From Tenodera sinensis (lineage: Eukaryota > Arthropoda > Insecta > Mantodea > Mantidae), in contig CM060963.1 in NCBI GenBank assembly GCA_030765045.1, positions 103,022,354 through 103,086,353 on the forward strand: DNA of 64,000 bases, written 5' to 3'. Positions within the stretch are counted from its first letter, which is position 1. Each line of letters begins with the position of its first letter. A program made the position numbers and the translations under genes. Below, one piece after another: positions 12,500 through 24,968 of the stretch. The notes under the pieces were generated by a model. That model was not told the origin of the DNA and did no database searches. It saw only the letters and a program-made list of their open reading frames with translations.

Positions 12500-12720
12500 G
12501 GGCTAATGGCCAGTCATTCAGTCAGTCCGTCAGTCAATCAGTTGGTTGGTCTGTCAGTAATTAGTCAGTCGCTAAGTCAGTCAGTCAGTCAGTCAGTCAG
12601 TCAGTCAGTCAGTCAGTCAGTCAGTCAGTCAGTCAGTCAGTCAGTCAGTCAGTCAGTCAGTCAGTCAGTCGGTGAGTCAGTCTATCAGTCAGTTATTCAG
12701 TCAATCAGTTAGTCTGTTTG
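12500..12720. repeat. (CAGT)n microsatellite with degenerate edges
   Basis: A nearly perfect core of AGTC units lies at about 12574-12670, flanked on both sides by mutated units (GGTC, AATC, TATC). The serine/glutamine-repeat frame across it is an artefact. Confidence 0.95.
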
Positions 12721-13137
12721 TCTTCAGCAAAGACGTCTGTTTCTACCTGCCAGAAGCAAGCACAAAATATTAACTGTATATATGAACACGGATATGACCT
12801 ATTTATTTATTAATTTTCATTTTAGGATTATTTATAGTTAATTGTTCTTGTGATATTTGTTAACACCGCTTATATACCCTATATATATATTTTATATATG
12901 TAGGTATATGTTATGTTCTACTTATTTATTCATTATCAAATTATGCGTTCATTATGTTAGAAACCTCCTACAATTGTTTTGTTAAGTTTTCTATATGTAA
13001 ACAAATATATTAGAAACAAAATAGATGTTAACATAGCCTGGGCTATACAATGCATGGCAGATTTCCCGAATAAAGGATTATAAATTTGTTTATCTGTTTG
13101 TATATAAACGGTATAATTCTAAAACAAAACAAAATGC

Positions 13138-13545
13138 TGAATACCAAACTTTGATCTAAGTTCAAAGTATTCCAAGGATACGACACGAAGAATTGCAACT
13201 AAAAGTCTCCACCCAAACTGCCCCTTACATTTCATTATTTTCTCTTTTCCCAAGGGACTTTGATTAAATTACCGCATGCTTCATATGTTTATATGGCAAA
13301 CAAAATATTTATCTCGATATTTTTGTGAATAACTAGTATTATAAATTACTTTTGTACAATTGGCAAACCATATGATGGACAATATCTTACTACACGAAAA
13401 ATGTGGATTTGTTAAAGCACACGATTTTACGTAATAAAACGTTTTCGAGTGTTAATCAATTCGAGATAGTCTTTATTATATGTTCCAATTTTCAAATAGT
13501 AAGCTCTTTTAAGAATAGCTTGTAGAAGAACGAATAGAGAAAACT
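13138..13545 (+). mobile_element. HINE-A copy 5, old and diverged fragment
   Basis: Central blocks only, strongly mutated: AATACCAAACTTTGATCTAAG, TTGATTAAATTACCGCATGC, GGCAAACCATATGATGGACA, TTACTACACGAAAAATGTGG. Neither end is recognisable. Confidence 0.65.
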
Positions 13546-13589
13546 ATGAGAAAAGTAGGGAAACTAAGTTTAATTTCATTAACATCCCA

Positions 13590-13655
13590 TTAGGCGCGTG
13601 CCCTGGTACAATACCGTTGGTCCCGCGGGGCCTAGTAGGCCCACGCTATGTTTTT
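13590..13655. other. GC-rich island with inverted repeat
   Basis: A short GC-rich patch in AT-rich surroundings containing GGTCCCGCGGGGCC, which is close to palindromic, and GGGCCTAGTAGGCCC, which is nearly self-complementary. Possibly a transposon end; no partner was found. Confidence 0.3.
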
Positions 13656-13895
13656 GTGCTTATGTGCTTGTATTTATTTTTTAAAATTTAATTATTCCTT
13701 CATTCCCATGTTTAGCTTCATTTAGCTTTTATTAAAATTATCTTAGTAGACAGATCAAAGATGGATAAAATATACTATGAACATAGTACCTATACATTAT
13801 AATTTATACTACACTACATGGAGAGATAAATTGAGAGTTGAGGTAGGTATATAACTTATAATTTACTGTTAACAATAACAATAATAATAACAACC

Positions 13896-14011
<116 letters not shown>

Positions 14012-15837
14012 TAATAATAAAACTTTGATAACCATATAATATTGCCTGTAAAAGAGAAGTTATCACATAAGTTGCTTTCATCCTCTTCCCCATGATCAGT
14101 TTCTAAATCTAAAGTTGTCGTTTTCAGTTTATCTTCAGAATTGTAACCATGTAAGTTGTCATACACGTGTAAGGCATTGTCATTACAAGGTAGATGATGC
14201 ACTTCTCCCAAATCCTTGGGATTTTGTAGATCATTTCTTTTACTGCTGTTTGTGAGAAGTATAACATACTACTTGCAATAGCAAAGCAACATAGCACTAA
14301 CACGAAAAACAAATGTCAGTAATATGTAACGAGAGTAGGCACGCAAGGTCTGGTTCACCCCTGTGACACGTAACTGCCAATTAGTCCATCTTACAGCTAG
14401 GTATTTCATACATAGGTACACCTAGTGACTTACTTTCTTCTCTTTGTGCAAATTATCACTAGCGCATTGGCTTGTTTACTCAGTGTCGCCAACTCTATAC
14501 CACATAAGTCGCTAACAACAATGTATTACACATTACACACTCAATTTCAATTTGACAACTGTGCTTTTAACAATTGTTCTTTTAATAACTAATATATTTT
14601 TCCATGAGGGAGCTTATTTGTTAACTTTAGAACTAAAGTGAGATTATAAACTATATAAATATAATTGAACAATCTGACTGTTACTCCACTCGAGAATTTA
14701 TAGGTTAGTTACTTCTAATAGTTACTTCTCAAAGGAAAGAATATATTGTGGAGTTAATAACAATTATGTATTAAAGACAACGGTCTTGAACCTAAGGAAA
14801 TAAATGGATTAGCTTATTGCTGCAACAATTGACTAAAGTGTAATATTAGATGTCCTACTCAGGCAATTACATAGTGGGTTCGTTCGCAAGTTATAAAGTT
14901 TAAGTAAACCTAGGGGTCTCTCAGGTCCCATAGCGGTCAACGGAGGGTTAAAAACACTGCAGAAACTTAAGTGTAACTGGGAAAGAGGGGGGGGGGGGGG
15001 GGCAAATGCTCTCCTAGCCTCCTGAATACACATGTGTTCGTAATGTAAAACAAGTCTGCAACAATAAATGTTACATCATTATATTTCATATCAGTAGGCT
15101 AAAATGGGTCTGTGTTTGCAAGCTTACTGGGATGTGATTAACTTTTTTTTTTTGTCTCTCTTACTTTTCGTTTCGCATTGTTAACATTTTTCCTCAGATC
15201 GGCTGTGATACGATTTTCCTGAACGCAATAACTGAATTCCAGCGTTTCACGGTCGTTTTAATAAGTCTCTTATTTAATAAGTTGAAGGAGCAAGAACTTT
15301 ATTTTCTCTGCCGACACAAACATGTTCGTTAACCGACGGACGGTCGGTCGGAAAAAGAAGATGAAAAATAAATTGCGGGGAAATGTTTTTTGTCATTCCT
15401 TCGGGCATTACGTGGGAGCCTGCTCGTGTATAATAAGACATTCCCGGAATGCCAAACAGCAATAACTGACGGCGCCTAGCGCGTCGTGACGCCGGCTGCA
15501 AGGAAATAGCGCCGTAACTTCTTCACTCCGGTTATTAGAATTGAGTTAATGATGGCCGTGTACTGAGAGGACTCGGTGTAATATAATAGCGGATCTGATT
15601 TGTCCATCAACAAGCAAGATCGTAAACTTTAGGATGCGTTCGTTCCATGTCTCAGATATGCAAAATGACGGTCGTACCCGCTTTAGTGACAGCAATTACT
15701 TTTGCACATAGACCTGGACTTAATGCTTTATAACGCTCACTGTCAGCGCTCGATAGTAAAGGGTTTCAGATCTTAACCTATATTCACTGAAGTTCACTTA
15801 CTCTGCTGCTGTAACAAGATACCTACTTCCACCTTTG
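14012..15837. other. Unassigned; includes poly-G tract and a CpG-containing patch
   Basis: No gene recognised. A run of 16 G lies at 14987-15002 and a T-run at 15143-15152. From about 15280 to 15560 the sequence is GC- and CpG-rich (GGCGCCTAGCGCGTCGTGAC) and does not match other repeats in the window, so it may be single-copy. Confidence 0.45.
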
Positions 15838-16526
15838 TTACTTTCTCTACTGGTAAGTAGAGGAAGTGTCTATTCCACCCAAAAATTCGATGTCCAGATT
15901 TCACCGGAAGTATATGTTTTGAGGCCTCCTAAGTAAAAAAAAAAAGGATTTTTAGAGAAAGGTCCCTGTGTGTGTCTGTCTGTGTCTGAGTGTGTCTGTC
16001 AGTCTGTGGACAGTATAACTCAAAAACGAAAAGTTGGTTAAAGACCAAAGTTGGTATTTAAGTTTAATATCTTTCAAGGATGATACACGAAGATTTTGAG
16101 GAAAGTTGCTCGAACCTAAACTACCCTTTACATGGAAAATTTTTCGAAAATTTTTTTTAATCTGAAAATGGCTTTAACGCCATGTTTTAGATATTTTATG
16201 ACAAATGAAATGCATATCTTGAATTTTCTGGCTATAGTCCATGAAGTACTATATAGTTTGTTTTGAAGAACTTACACTTCTGTCAAATGGAATAGCGTTA
16301 TTCAGTTTTTATGTTATACAAAGAGGACGGGATCTCAAAGCTTTAAAAGATTTGACTATCACTCATAGCCTTCTGTATTCCCATGTTTCCCTTGCACCTA
16401 CAAGGAAATAAGCAATAGAATAATTTCTGCAAATTCTCAACTAACACGAAAAATATAGAGGAATAAGAGATTGCGAGAATGGTTAGTACAAGAGTAGAGA
16501 AAGTCATGTGAGTGCAACATATCAAA
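15838..16526 (+). mobile_element. HINE-A copy 6 with both ends
   Basis: Starts TTACTTTCTCTACTGG at 15838 and ends GTGCAACATATCAAA near 16526. The CTCTAC-TGGTAA-GTAGAG segment at the start can form a hairpin. A TGTGTGTCTGTCTGTGTCTG microsatellite lies at about 15967-16010. An internal deletion joins TGAAGTACTATA to TTTGAAGAACTTACACTTCT near 16255. The subterminal GTAGAGAAAGTCATGTGAGT at 16495-16514 contains the inverted copy of the start motif and the hairpin arm. Confidence 0.88.
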
Positions 16527-16689
16527 TTTTTTCTAGATAGTTAATATAGAAGTTCGTAATTTAGTTTATGTTCTTTGTTAAATTGATGTACCATAGTGCA
16601 AATCCTTAGCAGTAAGGCCTCCCCCACACACAGACACACACACGCAAACACACAGGCTATTAGGTATACAGGAATAAGAATAGGAGAGA

Positions 16690-17190
16690 TATGGAGGGGG
16701 TTCGGCACTGAGGCTAAGTTTATTGTACCTATGGCCCTAAGGGAGCACCCCCGAAAGGAAGGATGAGATGAGAGCAGACAGCGGGCGTTTCCCAAATCTT
16801 TAGGTCTTCCGGGCCCAACTCAGGGGGATCTCGACGAGGCGTCCAACACCTCCAAATGCCGTCCCCTTTTCCACCCGGGTCCCAAGGACAAAGAGGGACT
16901 GAAAGAGCTCCGGTGCGCATATCATCCCTGCCAAGCTGCACCTAACCGTTTTGCTGACGCTTGTGACCTGAAAAAACCAACAGGATGCAGGATGGATGAA
17001 ATTATTAATGGAACGAAATGGAATATCAAGAAACTCGTTGAATGTGATTATGCTACCCAGCATTTGTCTGTTGACCTGAGAAAACTCACCGAAAACAACT
17101 CATGGATCAGGAAAGTTGGCCAAGGGAATTGAACCCACGACCTCCTGAATGCGAGCCTCAGACGTTACCGCGTAGCCATCCTGCTCGGTT
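16690..17190 (-). mobile_element. Long tRNA-headed SINE, family L, copy 1
   Basis: Minus-strand orientation. The tRNA-like head starts near 17190 with an A-box-like GGCTACGCGGTAACG and a B box GGGTTCAATTCCC, followed by TTGGCCAACTTTCCTGATCC, TTTCAGGTCACAAGCGTCAG and a GC-rich body ending near AAGGAAGGATGAGATG on the plus strand. Similar head and landmarks occur at 26.9-27.5 kb and 51.5-51.9 kb. Frames across the body are not coding. Confidence 0.65.
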
Positions 17191-17264
17191 ATTAGGGATG
17201 TAAATGCAGATATTTTGATAATTTGTAAATTAATATGCATTCATAAATAGGTTGTTTAGAAACA

Positions 17265-17630
17265 AAATACCTAAAGAAACAAAATTAAAGTTTACAAAGT
17301 TGTGGCTGCACCTGTACTAGCGTACGGAAGTGAGACTTGGACATTAACTAAGAAGCAACAGAGGAAAACACAGGCTTCAGAAATGAAATTCTTAAGAAGT
17401 GTGAAGGGATGTACGAAGAAGGAACTAATAACAAATAAAAGTATAAGAGAAGAGTTAGGAATTTTTAATATAAATGACAGGCTAAAAGATTTCAAACAAA
17501 AATTGAGGGAACATCTTGAAAGAATGTCAGAGATCAGACTTACCAAGCAAATAATGCAATGTGCAGACCCAGGAAACTATGGCTGGAGGACCTTGAAGGT
17601 GGAACAGACAGTTGATTACCTATGCCATGA
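17265..17630 (+). pseudogene. Non-LTR retrotransposon reverse transcriptase, C-terminal fragment
   Basis: An open stretch reads KVYKVVAAPVLAYGSETWTL followed by TKKQQRKTQASEMKFLRSVK, then REELGIFNIND, KQKLREHLERMSEIRLTKQI and a degraded GRPxxRW-type tail (17580-17620). This is the well-known thumb and C-terminal segment of arthropod non-LTR retrotransposon polymerases (LYGSETWT motif). The catalytic domain is absent, so it is a 5'-truncated copy, the usual outcome of target-primed reverse transcription. Clade assignment (RTE- or Jockey-like) is uncertain. Confidence 0.8.
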
Positions 17631-17711
17631 AGTGAAGAATATGTATTCATTCCGGTGTCTTCCCTCTTTGTCTAACAGTTTTCTCACAAACCAATCACAA
17701 AGTTTACTAAT

Positions 17712-17930
17712 CTTTTTTTTTTTTTTTTTTTTTTTTTTTTGCATGGTTGTAACTGCATCGCAAAATGAGCAACGGCTGTTGTATAGACTATCCGCTTTGC
17801 TTCACACTGCAATGCGCGACCGGTATTGTGAGATACTAGAGTTGCAGAAAGCATTCGAGCTCGGTTCCGGTGCACCATTCTTTATCGCGAGACCCGCTCA
17901 ATCTGAGTCACCCATACTTAGAGCTAGTAA
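17712..17930 (-). mobile_element. Possible minus-strand retrocopy ending in poly-A
   Basis: A pure T-run on the plus strand (17715-17740) would be a poly-A tail of a minus-strand transcript spanning about 17930 to 17741. That segment is GC-richer (GACCGGTATTGTGAGATACT) and not obviously tRNA-derived. A weak similarity between TTTACTAATC before the T-run and AGTAACCAATC near 17927 could be an old target duplication. The source RNA is not recognised. Confidence 0.3.
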
Positions 17931-18099
17931 CCAATCTGGTAAGATAATGCTCTTACTAAGTAAAATTATAAGTTCATAAATTGAAGCAAATATTGATGTA
18001 ATATTGTTCATTACTATGTCCTCAATTAGCAGTAAAAATATGTGCATTTATACTTCCATATAGTGCAGATATTTTTATTATATCTTATATGTGTGTGTT

Positions 18100-18180
18100 A
18101 GAATGGTTAACCCCTTAGCGTAAAGCTAGTGCAATTAGCAAGTGGGAGGCCAGATCCCAGGTAGCGACGTGGGGCTTTTT
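18100..18180 (+). mobile_element. Possible tRNA-like SINE head
   Basis: AATGGTTAACCCCTTAGCG and GGAGGCCAGATCCCAGGTAG are spaced like Pol III A and B boxes but are degenerate. It lies immediately left of dispersed repeat C. Confidence 0.3.
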
Positions 18181-18210
18181 CTTCTGTTGGGAAACACGGT
18201 TTTGGATGAC

Positions 18211-18530
18211 GATGCCAAATTTCTCTTATAAATGAAACTTTGCATGACATTTTAACATTAAATTGTGACTAAATTCATTTGAATTAAGGTATAAATGCAT
18301 TGCAGCACTATTCACACAATCTTTGCGCGACATTTAGTGAAATAATAAATAATTTTTATCCATTCGTCAAGAAGCTATGTGGATCCAAATGTTTCACAGA
18401 AAATATTTTGGCGAAATGTTGACAATAATTTTATTGACAATAACTGTATTGGACTTATCTGTTACACTCATGCCGAATCGCTGGTTAACGTATGGCCAGG
18501 TGCGCTTTCCACCCGGTATAGTACTATTAT
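18211..18530 (+). repeat. Dispersed repeat C, copy 1
   Basis: About 320 bp shared with 37670-38020 in the same orientation: GATGCCAAATTTCTCTTA, CATTTTAACATTAAATTGTG, GTGAAATAATAAA, TTATTGACAATAACTGTATT, TGGACTTATCTGTTACACT and CGGTATA. It has no recognised ends. Both copies share a translatable stretch (IDNNCIG, ESL, N-W-P), which could be a coding relic or coincidence of shared ancestry. Confidence 0.75.
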
Positions 18531-18776
18531 TGCAGACTTTTCACTATTATTTAAAATACAGCTTAAAAACATTTTGTGTTTTGTATATTAACTTCCTCAA
18601 ATACCTATATTGAAGTTAGAAGGTAAATAAGCTAAAAAGAGAAGTACAGGCTAGGAAAGGTTTTTTAAATTTGTGATAAAAACAGAAATTTAACAATTTC
18701 GTTGTTATTGACATATCTGAGGTTTAGATTTTACCATGATGTTTTTATTCGAGCTTTCTCCATTACTTCTGTACGC

Positions 18777-19841
<1,065 letters not shown>

Positions 19842-19845
19842 ATAT

Positions 19846-20143
19846 TGTGACAAGAACGACAAAATCTCAGTGCAGTCCAATTATTTCTTTCTCGCTTTAT
19901 TTTCTTCCAAAATGTTTGCACAAATAAACAATTATCTCTTACTGGCGTTGATACTGTATACCTAGTCTTTCGTGATATTTCGTATTTCTTCTCGTAACCT
20001 TGACTCAGTCCTTTCACTGTCTTTCTTCACTTTTTCTGTCTCTCAAACAATAACTCTGACGATACAATCACTGAACGCTCATAACTGCTTCGCTATCTTC
20101 TTTCACGATGCGACGACACATGTAATTGACACACATGCACGCG

Positions 20144-20198
<55 letters not shown>

Positions 20199-20518
20199 TC
20201 TCTCAAACTAAGAACTGACTTACTCCTGTCTATAAGTTATGCTACTGTTCCCTCTTTTCTACGCCTCGGCTCCTTATATAGCGAGAATGACGTAACATGA
20301 CGTTTCTCGACTTCCACAAACATACCGGCTGCCGTACAGTTCTCGAAGGTTCTGGGAAACTTTGTGTTGCTGGCTGATTGTTGCTAGTCACGTATTTGCT
20401 CGTGTGAATGGTGTGAGGAGGCTTGACTTTTCACCTCTTTTTGCTCTCCGGCCTGGTACATGGTGCGAAGTAGGTTGACCCTAACCATCCTTTGTTGCGC
20501 GCCGCGCTCGGCGTCAAA
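19846..20518 (-). mobile_element. Solo LTR, family LTR-B, copy 2, with ATAT target duplication
   Basis: Minus orientation. The low-coordinate end is TGTGACAAG at 19846 and the high end is GGCGTCAAA at 20510-20518. Flanks are ATAT at 19842-19845 and ATAT at 20519-20522, a 4-bp duplication as made by many Ty3/gypsy-type integrases. On the minus strand the landmarks appear in LTR order: CGAGAACTGTACGG, GACGTCATTCTCGC-type then CTATATAAGGAGC, a (TG)n array, GAAGAAAGACAGTGAAAGGA, and AATAAAGCGAG. Confidence 0.85.
20145..20196. repeat. (CA)n microsatellite in the LTR-B slot
   Basis: CA repeat at the same internal position as in the copies at 35.45 and 60.64 kb. Confidence 0.95.
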
Positions 20519-20544
20519 ATATAATAGACAAAGGGATAGTCAGA

Positions 20545-21068
20545 TTTTAAAAATCCATGTCACTATCGGATGGCTTTGAAATTCCATGCCCTCTGCATTA
20601 TCATGATAACGAATGAAAAGTGAAAAAGAAAACAGCTGCTAGAAAATAGTAGTTGAAAATCAAGTTCAACACAAACAATATACCTGTTATGGTTCACTCC
20701 ACAAAAGACATTTCATGTCAACTTAACTGATGTAATTTTAATCAAAATCATCGATGCTCTTTTCAAAGAATGAGATATATTTATGCCAAGGACAGTCTTC
20801 GAAATCTTCGTAGCTATTGTATCCTTGAAAGACGCTGAACTTCTGCACCAAAATATTTATTCAACTTTTCATTTTATGTTGTTCATGTGTACATTTACAC
20901 TTACACATACACACAGACACATGCACGTACACACTCTTATGATTTTTCTTAAATGCTTTCTATGAGACTTCAAAACGTGTATTTCTGGGGAAATATCTGT
21001 AACGAACATTTACATGAAATGGGATACTTCCTCTATATACCGCAGATATGCCGCAGAGAAGAGAAAAC
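20545..21068 (-). mobile_element. HINE-A copy 7, diverged
   Basis: Blocks are in family order but mutated: GGGATAGTCAGATTTTAAAA, GTTATGGTTCACTCCACAAA, TGTAATTTTAATCAAAATCA, TATTGTATCCTTGAAAGACG, a CACATACACACAGACACA microsatellite, TATTTCTGGGGAAATATCTG, and a degenerate start motif near 21050-21068. It begins a few tens of bases from LTR-B copy 2. Confidence 0.7.
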
Positions 21069-21315
21069 TATTAAAACTTAGTTCTTAATTACTTCTGTTT
21101 TAGTGTGAAAACAGAAACAACAGTTGCAAAATGTTCGCATTCCGAGTTACAGTATCACAACGCTTCATTTTAAAACAAACGCCGCGTTACCACCTCTTAT
21201 GAATCACATTCTTCATCTTTTCTGACCTGGGCCAGAAGACATTACACTAAAAACTGAGGATTTTTGAATAAATGTTTTATGCATATATTTGCTTGTATCG
21301 CAATTCAATATTAAT

Positions 21316-21455
21316 GAAAGACTACCTGTTGTCGATTGGTTAGCATTCAAACTTCTCGATTCAGAGATCCCGGGTTCTATTTCCGGCTGGGTTTGGGAAT
21401 TTTTCTTTAACCAGAATGATTTCACATCCCCCACAGAGTTTGCAAGTATGAATGC
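21316..21455 (+). mobile_element. tRNA-derived SINE, family T2, copy 2
   Basis: Head with GATTGGTTAGCATTC (A-box-like) and CCCGGGTTCTATTTCCGGC (B-box-like), then GGGAATTTTTCTTTAACCAG, matching the 8.76 and 27.87 kb copies. The rest of the body is degraded. Confidence 0.65.
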
Positions 21456-21611
21456 GAATGGCAGTATGCTTTTTGTTAAAATGATAAAAATTAAAGCTGA
21501 GCAGACCTGCATTTCAGCGAGTAATAACACCATCGGTTGTTTACCACATCAAAGCGCCTTATATGATCATAGAAATTACAGGGGGCTACTTTAGATTATC
21601 ACCAAAGAATA

Positions 21612-22228
21612 TTCCTACATTCCTTCCTCCCTCCCTTATTTTCTCCTTACTTCCCTCCATCCTTCCCTCCCTTCTTCTCCCCTTCTTCCCTCCCTCCTTC
21701 CCTCCTTCATTCCCTCCTTTCTTCCCACCTTCCTTCCCTCTCTACTTCCCTCCCACCTTCCTTCCCTCCTTCCTTCCCTCCCTTCTTCCCTCCCTCCTTC
21801 CTTCTCTCCTTCTTTCCCTCCCTCCTTCCCTCCTTACTTCCCTTCCGTCTCTTTTCTTCCCTCCATCCTTCCCTCCCTTGTTCCCTCCCTCCTTCATTCC
21901 CTCCTTTCTTCCCACTTTCCTTCCCTCCTTCCTTCCCTCCTTCTCTCCCTCCCTCCTTACTTCCCTCCATCCTCCCTCCTTCTTTCCCTTCCTCCTTCCC
22001 TTCCTCCTTCCCTCCCTCCTTCCCTCCCTCCTTCTGTCTTTCATTCCTTCCCTCCCATCCTCCTTCCTTACCTCGCTCCCACCCTCCTTTCCTTTCTCCT
22101 TCGTTCCCTCAGTCCTTCCCTCCCTTCCTCCTTCCTTCCCTCGCTCCCACCCTCCTTTCCTTTCTCCTTCGTTCCCTCCCTCCTTCCCACCATCATTCCT
22201 TCTCTACTTCTTTCTTTCTTCCTTTCTG
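21612..22228. repeat. ~615-bp homopyrimidine (CCTT/CCCT)n tract
   Basis: Nearly all C and T on the plus strand with only scattered A or G. Units are imperfect CCTTCCCT, and some larger blocks recur (for example CTTCCCACxTTCCTTCCCTC at about 21721 and 21908, and TCGCTCCCACCCTCCTTTCC near 22072 and 22142), indicating segmental duplication within the tract. Frames across it are artefacts. Confidence 0.97.
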
Positions 22229-23067
22229 GTTTATTTGAATTTATAGACTATTTAAGAAGGGAGATAGAACTATGTATACCTATTTTAAGTGTTACGAAAC
22301 ATTTTGGCATTAGGATTACATATCACAGATTTATTAATAAAATGATCTGTACGTTAGGCTTATAAATGTCGGTCCTGGAGCAAGCGAGGCAAAATAGCTT
22401 GATTCTTCGAGTGAATGTTTTATGCAATGTGCATAACTACCTAGCAGCGTTTGGAATACTGATGAAAATGCATCAACTGTCCCAGAAGGATAGCTGCGGA
22501 AGGAGTCCAAAGGTAATTGCAAGTAATACCAAGTCACAAGTATTGGTATTTAACCGCAATAACTTTGATTATTCATTAACTTCTTACTAGTAATCATTTA
22601 GATGTAGGTACCTGAAATTCTCTGCAGTTCACCTAATAATGAGGCGATGCAGTTCTCCAAAACGTGATATTATTTTGGCCAACAATCACCTGCCTGAGAG
22701 CTCCAGAAAATCTAAAGCAATCACAATGCCAAGAAAGAAGTGCTCTTTATTTCAAGTGTGATGAGATACACTGAGTTTACCAAGTTGTCTTAGGCCACTG
22801 TTGCTCGCACTCCAGGACGAAACGTCGAAATCGGCAGAGATGGTTGAAGAGCGTGAAAGAACGAGGGATCCTTCTTTCGGCATACAAGATCCTCCTTAGT
22901 GTTGCGTCCTCACAAGAGGACCAAGTCCTTCACTGAGGTGCAAACAACTATTTCACCATACAGTAAATATTACGGACAGCCAACATGGCAGATTACAGTT
23001 CTTTATTACGTTATAATATCTAAAAAATGTCGTGCTCTTCTACAACGAAGAAACATTTTTTAAAAGA
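22229..23067. other. Unassigned sequence
   Basis: No gene or family recognised between the pyrimidine tract and HINE-A copy 8. Short frames at 22334-22590 overlap on opposite strands and have no recognisable domain. Confidence 0.5.
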
Positions 23068-23831
23068 TCTGATGTGTTACACTCACATGACTTTCTTTAC
23101 TCTTGTGCTGACCATTCTTACAAACTCCTATTCCTACTACATCTTCTTGGTGTTAGTTGATATAAACATTTGCAGAAATTATCTTGTTGCTAATTTTCTT
23201 GTAGACTTTGGGCGATAGCCAAATCTCTTAAATATTTCAAATTCCGTTCTCTTTGCACGGTTAACGTATAAAAACTAAATGATGATGTTCCATTTGACAG
23301 AAGTATAAGTTCTCCAAAACTCACACAAATAACCTGAAATATCTAAAATAGTTCACTCTACCAAAAAAAAAAAAAAACTTTATGTAGACATAAATTGTGT
23401 ACTTTAGCAAAATCTACTTTTTTGTATAGTAAGATTTGGTGTACCTCTTACGGTTTACCAGTTATACAAAAGTCCTTCAGAGTAAATAGGACTTCAGCGG
23501 CTATGGCCAGACAATTCAAGACATACATTGCATTTATCATAAAAATATCTCAAACATGTGGCATTTTAATGAAAATCGTTGGAACCATTTTCAAGAAAAT
23601 CAAAATTTTCGAAAAATGTTCCATGTAAAGGGTAGTTTAGGGTGGTTTTTAACGCACTTTTTGTTTTTGAGCTATGCGATCCACAGACTGACAGATAGAA
23701 ACACGTACACAGACACAAACAGGGACTTTTTTCTAAAACCGCTTTTTTGGGATTCAGGGGGCCTCAAAACCTCGACATCGATTTTTTTTTAGGAATATAA
23801 TACTTGCTCTACTTTACGTAGTAAAGAGTAT
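23068..23831 (-). mobile_element. HINE-A copy 8, nearly full-length
   Basis: The hairpin end TCTGATGTGTTACACTCACA starts at 23068 and is followed by TGACTTTCTTTACTC. All main blocks are present to ATCGATTTTTTTTTAGGAAT and the degenerate start motif (TACGTAGTAAAGAGTATA) near 23831. A small deletion removes part of the GGTGCAA...GAATACAGTAG block and another removes TTCTTCAAAATCTTCATGTC. The microsatellite slot is short here (about 23690-23720). Confidence 0.88.
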
Positions 23832-24276
23832 ATCTACTACATTCATAATGTGTCTCTATCCACTCTTTAAAGGACCAAAATTGAAAAATTCTATTATTCT
23901 ACCTCCTACATTTGCAGAACCGGTTTAATTGTATAATTCCTTTGAAACTACGTAGGTATATATCATAGCATAACCTCGTATGTGATAAGATAATCCTTGT
24001 TTTTAGCTTTATTTCTATAGCAGGATCTCAGTTCATGACCCTTTTTCTTTACTGTTCTAACACAGTCGATATCTGCATGAAATTTGCCTGCAGGCGTTGG
24101 CGACGGAAAAGCTACATTATCTTGTGTACAATGACCAGATCTGCACACTATTGAACATTTTATCTTACTGTGATTTATAATATCTTATAACTGTCTTGGA
24201 ATACAGATGAACTGGATAAATTAGAATTAACTTTCTCACATAGACTTTAGATACATGACATTATTTTGCCCTTTTT

Positions 24277-24522
24277 CGTTGTTGTTGTAGTGTTTAACGC
24301 CCACTTTTACTACTACGGCGCCGCAGGCGGTGACACTGATGATACATGGAATGAAGATGGAGCACCGGTGGAATGAGATGACGGGGGAAACCGAGCACCC
24401 GGAGAAAACCCGCCCTGACGCAGCTTCGTCCACCGCGAACACCACATGCGGGTCCCTGGGATCGAACCCGAGCCGCCTAGGTGGTAGGCGAGCGCGCTAA
24501 CCGCTCGGCCATGGCGCCGCCC
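24277..24522 (-). mobile_element. tRNA-derived SINE, family T1, copy 2
   Basis: On the minus strand the head GGCGCCATGGCCGAGCGGTT contains a canonical A box (TGGCCGAGCGG) and GGGTTCGATCCC the B box. The body reads GGACCCGCATGTGGTGTTC, GGTGGACGAAGC, GGGTTTTCTCCGGGTGCTCG, and ends GGGCGTTAAACACTAC. This is the best-preserved T1 head in the window; the copies at 33.4 and 41.9 kb are the same subfamily. Confidence 0.88.
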
Positions 24523-24629
24523 ATTGCCTTTTTTAGAAGTGTTGCTTTGAATGATTTCCAAAGTCTCTGTTTCACATTTTCTTGTCGGGGCTTTCAAAGG
24601 AACCGTCTCACCTTGTCGGTTCAAGGGAA

Positions 24630-24840
24630 CACATTAGGCTTCAGTGATAGTTAGGCCCTTTCAAAGCCGATCGCTATGTAATTACTTTGAATATCCTGTC
24701 TCTTGGCATAGCCAAGAAAGAGAAAAAACACTACTTCCTGTTTGAGAAAAGTATAAATATTTTAAAATGCAAAGCAATAATAAAAGATATCTCGGAAATG
24801 ATTAACTCAAAAGTATTTATAATAGTAAAGGATTTATAAT
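24630..24840 (-). mobile_element. HINE-A copy 9, diverged fragment
   Basis: Resembles family blocks (TTAGGCTTCAGTGATAGTTA, CTGTTTGAGAAAAGTATAAA, AAAAGATATCTCGGAAATGA, TTAACTCAAAAGTATTTATA) in order, without ends. Confidence 0.5.
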
Positions 24841-24882
24841 AGTTAGGAACGGAGTTCCTAACATTTCTAAATTGAACCCAGG

Positions 24883-24968
24883 TGCTGGTGGTGGTGGTGG
24901 TGGCGGTGTTGGTGGTGGTGTTGGTGGTGGAGGTGGTGGTGGCGTTGGCTGTGGCGGTGGCGGTGGTG
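24883..24968. repeat. (GGT)n array, left part
   Basis: GGT units with GGC and GTT variants on the plus strand, continuing beyond the SINE at 24969-25214. Confidence 0.9.

Noticed and set aside
12500..12720. Direct repeats suggesting a CRISPR-like array
   Set aside because: It is a 4-bp microsatellite with no unique spacers, and the window is eukaryotic.
14987..15002. Poly-G runs (also 30290-30308 and 32431-32443) as regulatory sites
   Set aside because: Isolated homopolymers with no supporting context; possibly length artefacts of sequencing.
21563..22246. 227-codon Pro/Ser/Leu-rich open frame and Arg/Glu/Gly frames on the other strand
   Set aside because: These follow from the homopyrimidine tract; the residues mirror the CCTT repeat.
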